Source: CAYMGQ01 sp964390055 (GTDB lineage: Bacteria > Bacillota > Clostridia > Peptostreptococcales > Natronincolaceae). Taken from it: a stretch of DNA of 64,000 nucleotides. The position numbers were made by a program, and so were the translations under genes. Shown here in pieces: positions 24,865 through 31,432 of the stretch. The notes beneath the pieces are model-generated. The model had not been told where the DNA came from, did no database searches, and saw only the letters and a list, made by a program, of their open reading frames with translations. The stretch's first letter is position 1; each line of letters starts with the position of its first letter. Location of the stretch: the NCBI GenBank assembly GCA_964390055.1, contig CAYMGQ010000004.1:62001-126000 (forward strand), given 5' to 3'.

Positions 24865-26232
24865 TTATATAAATGGAACGGGTATAATACCCGCCAACAT
24901 AATTAGGGCCACAAGTAAATGGGCTATTACCCATATCAGGGCAAGAATGGAGGTCTCCTTCATTTTGGACCTGGCAATCCCCATAGCAGCATACATAGCA
25001 AGGGCTAGGGGAGGGGTCATACCCTCTAAGGCTCCTGTAATTGCCGGTAACATGGCTGCTATTAATAGGGGATTAACACCAACTGCCGCCAAGGCCCCCA
25101 CAATACCTACACCAAATATGGCAATTTGAGAGGAGCCTGGTAGTATCATCCCCAAAAATGTTGTAAATATAGGGAAAAATATAACAAGCTGGTATTTACT
25201 CATATTAAAAGATGCTACATAGTCTCCCAGGGTTGCCCCTACATTAGCATCTCCAAACAAATTGGATATACAATAGGCAAAGTAAACTGTAGCTGCAACA
25301 GGAGTAATCTGAACTATCCCCTTCTTGAAAATATTAAAGAGACTTCCTAGACCAAGTCCCCCTTCTAAGTTTTTCCTGCTAATTAATATGGAATATATAG
25401 CAGCAACTCCTGGGGTAAAGAGGATAACAGATGATGAAAATGCACCTGCTCCCGCCTCCCCAAACCTGCTGGTAAAGAAAGTGTCTTTAAATTTAAAGTC
25501 TAAATATAAAGGTAAGAAAATCAAAAGTGGTACTAAGAGGGCCTTCCATCCCCTGCTAAAAGTTTCCCCTATCTTGGGTATCTCTTCCTTGGGTACGGGT
25601 TCAACATTATATTTTAGGCAGAATAAATACAATGTAACAAACCTTTGTAGGATAAACCATATGCCTACTCCCCATACAGCCATCCAAAAAGCTGACAACT
25701 GATATTGGCCTGGAAATACTGCCTCCAATGCTGCAAAGGCCAATAGGATTGTTCCAGATGGTGGTATCATTGGCCCCAAGGAGCTAGCTGACATCTCCAC
25801 AGTTGCCGCCAATTCTGGTGGAAAACCCGTCCGCATCATTGTTGGTATAGTAAACACTCCAGTAGCAGCCACATTTCCTGGCCCCGTTCCAGACAAGGCA
25901 GCCATAAATGTACTAGATATTAAACTTACATATCCAGCCCCACCCTTAAACCGACCTACTAAAGATAAGATAAAATCGATGATTACATCCACCACATTTG
26001 TTTGCCCAAAAATAAAGGCTAGGGAAAGGAATGCAACAATTGCATAGAACAATGTGTTTGTTGAGGGCTTAATAAGATAATGGATGAACTTATCATACTG
26101 TCCCAAGGCTGCTACCATCACCGCATACCCTATAAACATTGCCTCGTAAATTGGCCGCTTATATAAAACAAAGGCTACTATAATTACGATAAGCAATGTA
26201 AATAGATACATAAGTTCAATTGGTATACCCAT
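24865..26232 (-). CDS. DctM-like TRAP large permease
   Basis: 455 residues, about 12 membrane segments. The block SGTGPGNVAATGVFTIPTMMRTGF followed by MSASSLGPMIPPSG is the characteristic DctM/TAXI-TRAP motif, and TGALEGMTPPLALAMYAAMGIA near the C-terminus repeats it. TRAP permeases normally work with a periplasmic or lipoprotein binding subunit (DctP or TAXI); none is encoded here. AAAGGAGG precedes the ATG, and a perfect sigma-54 promoter sits about 95 bases upstream. The substrate is probably a carboxylate, by family, but is not determined. Confidence 0.85.
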   Translation of the reverse strand: MGIPIELMYLFTLLIVIIVAFVLYKRPIYEAMFIGYAVMVAALGQYDKFIHYLIKPSTNTLFYAIVAFLSLAFIFGQTNVVDVIIDFILSLVGRFKGGAGYVSLISSTFMAALSGTGPGNVAATGVFTIPTMMRTGFPPELAATVEMSASSLGPMIPPSGTILLAFAALEAVFPGQYQLSAFWMAVWGVGIWFILQRFVTLYLFCLKYNVEPVPKEEIPKIGETFSRGWKALLVPLLIFLPLYLDFKFKDTFFTSRFGEAGAGAFSSSVILFTPGVAAIYSILISRKNLEGGLGLGSLFNIFKKGIVQITPVAATVYFAYCISNLFGDANVGATLGDYVASFNMSKYQLVIFFPIFTTFLGMILPGSSQIAIFGVGIVGALAAVGVNPLLIAAMLPAITGALEGMTPPLALAMYAAMGIARSKMKETSILALIWVIAHLLVALIMLAGIIPVPFI

Positions 26233-26322
26233 AATAAACCTCCTTTAATATTTTTATTAGCATGTTATTTTATATTATGATATTGAATTAATAATTTATG
26301 CCATATCTACTAATATAAAATA

Positions 26323-26339
26323 AAGCAAAAACCATGCCA
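26323..26339 (-). promoter_or_regulatory. Sigma-54 promoter of the DctM-like permease operon
   Basis: Minus strand TGGCATGGTTTTTGCTT: GG and GC doublets 10 bases apart with both core elements matching the consensus. An inverted repeat GTTAG...CTAAC (about 26363-26383) upstream could be an activator site but is weak. Confidence 0.87.
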
Positions 26340-26641
26340 TACTTAAATTTATGTAAGGGGTTAGCTTGAAAAAAGACTAACTATTAAGCTTATGCTTGTG
26401 TAACAATTACATACTACTGGCCCCCTGCCAATTTATTAGACATCCTTGCTTGAAGGTCATATTTTTTATGTAAAGAATTTGAACAATCTTATATTACTTT
26501 AAATATCAACAAGCCCTGGAAAATTGCCTTTACCTTTATAAAAATAGCAATAAAACAGGCTATCAGCCCGTCAATGAAGATGATGAAAATCTTATTGATA
26601 GTTAGATAAATGGCTAATAATTCTCTTACATATTATATTCC

Positions 26642-26676
26642 CCAATGAAATATTGTATTTCATTGGAGTTTTTTTA
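26642..26676 (+). terminator. Orphan terminator-like hairpin
   Basis: CCAATGAAATA and TATTTCATTGG around a three-base loop, followed by AGTTTTTTT. A strong intrinsic terminator by shape, but no intact plus-strand gene precedes it. Confidence 0.65.
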
Positions 26677-26767
26677 TATTTTATTAAACTTATATGGCAA
26701 AGTTTAATAGTATATAGGAGTTTTATTAATATAATTAATACTGTATTTGATTTAATTAATATCTGTA

Positions 26768-26802
26768 TTGACAATATTAATAATATGCATTATTATTAAT
26801 AT
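26768..26802 (+). promoter_or_regulatory. Promoter embedded in a 29-base inverted repeat (DUF2089 gene)
   Basis: TTGACA (26768-26773), a 17-base spacer and TATTAT (26791-26796). ATATTAATAAT (26774-26784) and its exact complement ATTATTAATAT (26792-26802) fill the spacer and cover the -10. That is the geometry of a repressor operator, with autoregulation by the DUF2089 product as the simplest idea. Confidence 0.65.
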
Positions 26803-26861
26803 GTAATTTAAACTAATTTAAATGGTATTTGTAAAACAAAGTAGGGAAAGGAAAATGAGGA

Positions 26862-27230
26862 ATGAAAAAAGAAGTGATAGGCAGGTGTCCTGTTTGCAAT
26901 AATAGCCTGCAGGTCAGCAAACTAAATTGTCCTAGTTGCAAAATTACAATTGAAGGTGATTTCACCCTATGCAAGTTTTGTAACTTATCTAATGAACAGA
27001 AACAATTTCTTGAGATATTTGTAAAGAATAGGGGTAATATCAGGGAAATAGAAAAAGAGATGGGCATTTCATATCCCACAGTGAAAAATAAAATTGAGGA
27101 TTTAATTGAAGGATTAGGTTACCGACCCCAATACAATGTAGCAAAAGTAAATAAAATGGAAGTATTAGAAAAGTTAAATAAGGGTGAGATTACATCTGAG
27201 GAGGCCCTGTCCTTGCTCAAGGAGGAATAA
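26862..27230 (+). CDS. DUF2089 zinc-ribbon/helix-turn-helix regulator
   Basis: 122 residues. The N-terminal zinc ribbon has paired cysteines (CPVC, CPSC, CKFC), followed by LEIFVKNRGNIREIEKEMGISYPTVKNKIEDL, a helix-turn-helix that matches DUF2089. The C-terminus ends VLEKLNKGEITSEEALSLL, the same short module found at the N-terminus of the next protein. AGGGAAAGG lies upstream of the ATG. DUF2089 genes often neighbour YvlB/LiaX-like proteins in envelope-stress loci, which fits the PspA cassette facing it. Confidence 0.88.
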   Translation: MKKEVIGRCPVCNNSLQVSKLNCPSCKITIEGDFTLCKFCNLSNEQKQFLEIFVKNRGNIREIEKEMGISYPTVKNKIEDLIEGLGYRPQYNVAKVNKMEVLEKLNKGEITSEEALSLLKEE

Positions 27231-27256
27231 GATAATATAAAAAGGAGGCAATTGTT

Positions 27257-27640
27257 ATGTCTGAAGAAAAATTACAAATATTAAATATGGTTAAGGAGGG
27301 AAAAATAACATCAGATGAGGGGGTCCAGCTCTTAAATGCCCTGGACAATGATGTAGGCGAGATGGCTCCTGCCAGTAAAAATGCCAAAAAACTCAGAATT
27401 AAGGTACTAGCACCAAACCATAAAAATAATACTGAATCAAAGATAAACCTTGCTATCCCTATTGCCATCTTTCGAATAGGCCTGCAATTTGTTGCCAAGT
27501 TTGCTCCAGACCTTGAAAAAGTTGGCTTGTCCCAGGTAGATTTTGAGGAAATTTTACAGGCTATAGACCATGGGGAGCTAGGTAAAATTATAGATATAGA
27601 TGACGATGATGGGTCCAGAGTGGAAATAACTATCGAATAA
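27257..27640 (+). CDS. YvlB/SHOCT-like domain protein
   Basis: 127 residues. The N-terminal helical hairpin ILNMVKEGKITSDEGVQLLNAL is the SHOCT-like module seen in Bacillus YvlB and related stress proteins. The middle is basic, then comes a conserved stretch INLAIPIAIFRIGLQFVAKFAPDLEKVG and an acidic C-terminus (DIDDDDGSRVEITIE). AAAGGAGG precedes the ATG, 26 bases after the DUF2089 gene, so they are co-transcribed. A membrane-stress-sensing role is inferred from relatives and neighbours only. Confidence 0.8.
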   Translation: MSEEKLQILNMVKEGKITSDEGVQLLNALDNDVGEMAPASKNAKKLRIKVLAPNHKNNTESKINLAIPIAIFRIGLQFVAKFAPDLEKVGLSQVDFEEILQAIDHGELGKIIDIDDDDGSRVEITIE

Positions 27641-27647
27641 AAACAAG

Positions 27648-27713
27648 ATTCTTGGGGAATAAGCCTACAATTCTCCCAGACCTTCAATGGTAAAGCTATA
27701 ACCCCCAAGAATT
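27648..27713. terminator. Long inverted repeat between the converging stress operons
   Basis: ATTCTTGGGG (27648-27657) and CCCCAAGAAT (27703-27712) are complementary over a 45-base internal region. Lies between two converging genes and probably stops both, though it lacks a good T tract on either side. Confidence 0.4.
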
Positions 27714-27717
27714 TGAT

Positions 27718-28665
27718 TTAGGCTAGTTTATGACCACAGTTACTACAGAAATTCCCTTCTCCCGTTTTTTGCCCACAATTGGGGCAAAAATTAGGCCTGC
27801 TGTCCCCTGTCTTTTTATTTGGGGACTTCATATTGTCCATCATTTCTTTTGCCACATTCATACCCATCATCATACCAGCCATATCTGATGCAGCCCCCCC
27901 GCCTTTGACCTTGCCAGAAGCTATGCCGTCCACCATGGAAACCTGCTGATACCTGTTTACATCCCCTACCATACTATGGGATGCAGTCTTATTTATCATA
28001 TCTTGGATTTCTTCCGGATAATTAAAACTCATTATATTAAATTTAGTAATATTTATCCCATCGTTTAAAATCATCATATCCAGGTCTTCCTTTATCCCCC
28101 TAGATATATCAAAGGCATTGGCCTGTAGGTTGAACATATCCTTACCTTCTTTACTAATCCATTTCATTAATAATTGGTCTAGGTTGGATATAATCCTAAG
28201 CCTCACGTCATCTACTAAATAGGTGTTTTTTACACCCGCTATCTTATCAATCAAGGCAATATAGTCCCCCACCTTAAAGCTAAAGGTTCCATTAGCCCTA
28301 ATTGGTATGCCCCCAGGTAAACCAGCTGCCTGAATGTTAATGGGGTTTCTTGTTCCCCATTTGACTATAAATTCCTTGGTATTTATAAAGAGAACTTCCG
28401 CCCTCATCCCGGTATTGAAGGCAAATTTAAATCCCTTTAGGGTGGATAAAAAAGGTACTATCTGAGACTCGATGTCATATTCCCCTTCATCCTTAAATAT
28501 CCCCTCTATTTTACCATTAAAGAGAAATATGGCATCCTGACCAGGTCGTATAATTAGTTTGCTTCCCCTTTTTATTTCCCTGTTGGCCCATTTCCAAAAA
28601 ATCATATCCTCCCTAAATTCTTCCCATTCTACAAGATTAGCCAATTGCCCCCTAAAAAAACCCAT
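27718..28665 (-). CDS. SPFH-domain protein with C-terminal zinc ribbon (YdjI-like)
   Basis: 315 residues. SPFH/virion-core-like domain at about 25-215 (KLIIRPGQDAIFLFNGKIEG, the FSFKVGDYIALIDKI segment, KFNIMSFNYPEEIQDMINK), a Gly/Met-rich linker AASDMAGMMMGMNVAKEMMDN, and a double zinc ribbon FCPNCGQ...FCSNCGHKLA at the end. This is the domain order of Bacillus YdjI. It closes a pspA-ydjG-ydjH-ydjI set in the same order as in B. subtilis, where the operon responds to membrane stress. Likely recruited to the membrane by its partners. Confidence 0.9.
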   Translation of the reverse strand: MGFFRGQLANLVEWEEFREDMIFWKWANREIKRGSKLIIRPGQDAIFLFNGKIEGIFKDEGEYDIESQIVPFLSTLKGFKFAFNTGMRAEVLFINTKEFIVKWGTRNPINIQAAGLPGGIPIRANGTFSFKVGDYIALIDKIAGVKNTYLVDDVRLRIISNLDQLLMKWISKEGKDMFNLQANAFDISRGIKEDLDMMILNDGINITKFNIMSFNYPEEIQDMINKTASHSMVGDVNRYQQVSMVDGIASGKVKGGGAASDMAGMMMGMNVAKEMMDNMKSPNKKTGDSRPNFCPNCGQKTGEGNFCSNCGHKLA

Positions 28666-28685
28666 CTATATCATCCTTTCTCTTG

Positions 28686-29492
28686 CTAAAATTTACCCCT
28701 GCTACCACTATGAGAATGGCCGCCTCTACTTATACCGCCACCTCCACCGCCACCCCCCATACCTCCCCCCATAGAAGAGGAGCCTTTGTTAGAAGGTTTT
28801 TTCTGTCTGGATACATCAGTCCTTAGATAGGTATCCCTCCTACTAATAATTCTTGAGTTTGCTAAATCCTGGTAGGTACTTCCAGTGACTGTTGTTCTTC
28901 CACCCGAATTATAGGCCATAATGCCAACAACTATACCGGCAAGGCCTAAGGATACAAGAATTTGAAAGTAGAGTTTAAATAAAATCATGTCGGGATTTAC
29001 CCCAGGCCTAACCCCCATATATTTATAGGAAAGTTTTATAAAGGAGCTAAAGGCATCATAATAGTCTCCCCTAGATAAGTCTGCCCTAATCCTTTCCCTG
29101 ATAAGGTCAAGTCTACCATCATCTAAGTATTTCTCGGCCCTATAAAAACCTGCTAAATAAACATCTCTATTTTCCATATCAATTGTCAATATAGCTGTAT
29201 TACCATGGGCTTTGTCATAACCTAAAGCCTTGTCGTCATAAAAATCTTCCATATATTCTACTATATCCTTCCCCTCGGGATCTGATATGGTAAGGATAAC
29301 ATAATCTGTTTTTCTCCTAGAACTATATTTTTCTGATAGTTTTTCAAGCTGTGCTTTCTCTTCCCTAGTTAGTAAATTGGCAAGGTCATAAATTCTCTCC
29401 TTGCTTTTTATATTTGCTGATACCATAGCTATAAATATAATCATTGTAAGTAACACAATTAGTAGGGTCCGGAAAAACCTTTTATTTATCAC
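28686..29492 (-). CDS. TPM-domain membrane protein (YdjH-like)
   Basis: 268 residues. N-terminal hydrophobic anchor or signal (LLIVLLTMIIFIAMVSA), then a TPM domain: RIYDLANLLTREEKAQLEKL, TDYVILTISDPEGKD and GNTAILTIDMENRDVYLAG. A second membrane helix (about 177-195) follows, then a Ser/Gly-rich tail SMGGGMGGGGGGGGISRGG typical of YdjH/YgcG proteins. The GTG at 29490-29492 overlaps the stop of the preceding gene in GTGA. In-frame TTG at 29495 is an alternative. Part of the PspA-anchored membrane-protection complex by context. Confidence 0.85.
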   Translation of the reverse strand: MINKRFFRTLLIVLLTMIIFIAMVSANIKSKERIYDLANLLTREEKAQLEKLSEKYSSRRKTDYVILTISDPEGKDIVEYMEDFYDDKALGYDKAHGNTAILTIDMENRDVYLAGFYRAEKYLDDGRLDLIRERIRADLSRGDYYDAFSSFIKLSYKYMGVRPGVNPDMILFKLYFQILVSLGLAGIVVGIMAYNSGGRTTVTGSTYQDLANSRIISRRDTYLRTDVSRQKKPSNKGSSSMGGGMGGGGGGGGISRGGHSHSGSRGKF

Positions 29493-30517
29493 CAAAGGCC
29501 ACCCCCTAAGACAAGGGATAAGATTTTTAAGCCTATAAAGGTCCCCCCAGCAATACCTGCAAACCAGCTGGCTACCTTTTTACCACTTATGGGGGGTTTG
29601 CCCACAACCTTACCAGTTTGCCCGTTCATAGCAAAAATATATTCTGAACCCTTGTAGTCATAATAAACCATCCAAACAGGCAAAAGGGTATAATAGACAT
29701 CCCTTTTATTGGTATCTATATCCTTCCTTTTATAATTTATCCCTGTATATCCCGTAATAGTAGAGGCAATATAGGTATCTATATAGCCCCTTATCTTAGA
29801 TACAGCCCTAGGAAGTAGTTCTTTGTAATCAAAGTTATATTTTTCAGCAATAAACCCTGCCAGATAGGGAGTATTAAACTCCTTAAGCTCATTATAGTGA
29901 TAGGGTTCTAATTTATCCATTAACTGGTCATCCATTTTTTCCGAAGCATCTACAGGTACCTTTACATAATCAACAGTTAAATCCCTATATATATCATAGT
30001 AACTAGTTTCAGTATAGATATAATCTCCCCTGCTATATCGCCTAACCCTTGTGGCCAGGGCATTGACTTCAATTCTACTATTTAAATCATATAACCAAAA
30101 AGGCACGTACATTCCCGTTATGCCCTTGACCCTATCCCCAGTCATAAAGCCCTTTGGTGTTAATAGGCCATTTTTACACCAGGCCCTAAAGGCCTTCATG
30201 GCTTGTTCCTTGCTAACTTTGAAGGGTATTAGCCTAGAGGGTGCTAGCCCCCCACTTAACCTATCTAGAAGAACAACCCCTGCACCGCAAAAACTACATT
30301 TGGTGGCTGTAGTGTCTGAATCTGTTATAAGCATTGCCCCGCAGTTTTTACAGTGGTACTCCCTTGCATCTTCTTCCTCAAAGACAGTCTCTATATTGCT
30401 TTTGGGAAAATCATCTATATTATCACGCCTATTACAACTAGCACAAGTAAGCATCCCCGTATCACTATCAAAGGCCATGTCAGAGCCGCAGTTGGGACAT
30501 TTATAGTGTATTACCAT
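29489..30517 (-). CDS. Zinc-ribbon membrane protein (YdjG-like)
   Basis: 342 residues. Two zinc ribbons at the N-terminus (CPNCGSDMAF...CASC and CKNCGAMLI...CSFCGAG), then a long beta-rich region with TGMYVPFWLYDL and LLPVWMVYYDYKGSEYIFAMNGQTGKVVG, and a C-terminal membrane helix (ASWFAGIAGGTFIGLKILSLVLGG). This matches Bacillus YdjG, a membrane partner of PspA and YdjH. The start is the ATG at 30515-30517 behind GGGGGTGAG; the frame from 30544 has no site. Confidence 0.87.
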   Translation of the reverse strand: MVIHYKCPNCGSDMAFDSDTGMLTCASCNRRDNIDDFPKSNIETVFEEEDAREYHCKNCGAMLITDSDTTATKCSFCGAGVVLLDRLSGGLAPSRLIPFKVSKEQAMKAFRAWCKNGLLTPKGFMTGDRVKGITGMYVPFWLYDLNSRIEVNALATRVRRYSRGDYIYTETSYYDIYRDLTVDYVKVPVDASEKMDDQLMDKLEPYHYNELKEFNTPYLAGFIAEKYNFDYKELLPRAVSKIRGYIDTYIASTITGYTGINYKRKDIDTNKRDVYYTLLPVWMVYYDYKGSEYIFAMNGQTGKVVGKPPISGKKVASWFAGIAGGTFIGLKILSLVLGGGLW

Positions 30518-30549
30518 ATATCTCACCCCCAAGGAAATGGTCATCCACT

Positions 30550-30588
30550 AAAAGTAAAGCCGTAGCTTTTGGCTACAGCTATAACTTT
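30550..30588 (-). terminator. Hairpin between pspA and the ydjG-like gene
   Basis: Minus strand AGCTGTAGC-CAAAA-GCTACGGCT with flanking AAAGT/ACTTT pairing, then TTTTAG. The T run is short, so it may attenuate rather than stop, leaving pspA more abundant than the downstream genes. Confidence 0.5.
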
Positions 30589-31261
30589 ATTCCTTATTCA
30601 ATCTTTTTTTGAGTTCAGCTAATTCATCATCTACATTTGTCTTTACATTATACTTAGCCGTTAGGTCCTTTATGTCATCCTTGGGTCCCTTATTTAATTC
30701 AGCCATGGCATTGGCCTCATCCAAAGCTCTGCTAGCCTTTTCCTCCATTCTTTCAAAGGCAGATATGGACCTATTAGCAGAAGTTACTGAAGATCCAATT
30801 TTATTAATCTTTTCTTGGGTTTTTGCCACTGCCATCTTGCCTTTGATCATTGTTTTTCTTGATTCTAGTTGGCCGATATCAGCCACCAGTTTATCATGCA
30901 TTTCCTTCATTTTGACCGCATTATTTTGGCTAAGATTGTAGGATTCCTCTAGTGAAAGTTGCGTGCTACTTAAATTGGCCTTTCTTTCCAGTAATTTTCT
31001 TGCATCATCCTCGTTATCTGCCTCTAGGGCCTTAATTGCATATTTCTCCATCTTGCTAATTTCCTCTATGCATTCATCCAATTCCCTTTTTACCCTTTGC
31101 TCTTGAGCCATTATAGATGCAGTTTCTGCCTTTACTGCACCCAAATCCCTGTTAAGGTTTCTTAAAATTTGGTCAATCATTTTTTCTGGATTTTCGGCTT
31201 TATCCAATAAAGCATTGATATTGCTAGCCATAATATCCTTAAATCTAGCTAAAATACTCAT
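30587..31261 (-). CDS. pspA: PspA/IM30 family membrane-stress protein
   Basis: 224 residues, almost entirely coiled coil: FKDIMASNINALLDKAENPEKMIDQ, the classic PspA/IM30/Vipp1 opening, followed by long heptad-rich helices to the end. These proteins polymerise on damaged membranes and stop proton leakage. The start is the ATG at 31259-31261 behind GGGGGAAGGGG, seven codons into the longest frame. First gene of the YdjFGHI-like cassette. Upstream, AT-rich repeats (31310-31345) hide any clear promoter or sigma-W motif. Confidence 0.92.
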   Translation of the reverse strand: MSILARFKDIMASNINALLDKAENPEKMIDQILRNLNRDLGAVKAETASIMAQEQRVKRELDECIEEISKMEKYAIKALEADNEDDARKLLERKANLSSTQLSLEESYNLSQNNAVKMKEMHDKLVADIGQLESRKTMIKGKMAVAKTQEKINKIGSSVTSANRSISAFERMEEKASRALDEANAMAELNKGPKDDIKDLTAKYNVKTNVDDELAELKKRLNKE

Positions 31262-31375
31262 AATCCCCTTCCCCCTTTTCATTCATAATATTACAATTTT
31301 TGTTACTATAAAAATAATTATATCATAATATTATATTTTATTGCTAATAAATAGGGGGATTTTTCCAAAGGAAAT

Positions 31376-31410
31376 CCCATACCTATCAAAGGCTAGGCAT
31401 GGGGTCCTAT
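31376..31410 (-). terminator. Hairpin downstream of the CoA-disulfide reductase gene
   Basis: Minus strand CCCATGCCTA/TAGGTATGGG stem (one G-U) with an eight-base loop, directly after the stop codon at 31433. A second small hairpin TTTCC/GGAAA follows; the T tract is weak. Confidence 0.5.
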
Positions 31411-31432
31411 ATTTAATCTATTAACTTAACTC

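Larger units (their letters stand above)
26233..26861. other. 629-base intergenic region with opposed regulatory signals
   Basis: Holds the sigma-54 promoter at 26323-26339 for the minus-strand permease, a terminator-like hairpin CCAATGAAATA/TATTTCATTGG with T7 (26642-26675, plus), and the operator-promoter at 26768-26802 for the DUF2089 gene. Between them, one plus frame ending at the TAG of GATAGTTAG (about 26598-26606) reads KYQQALENCLYLYKNSN then GYQPVNEDDENLID without a start codon; it may be the tail of a decayed gene whose terminator survives. No intact gene is evident. Confidence 0.4.

Noticed and set aside
26592..26774. Minus-strand frame of 60 codons in the long AT-rich intergenic region
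   Set aside because: Low-complexity Ile/Lys-rich translation, no ribosome site, overlaps a terminator hairpin.
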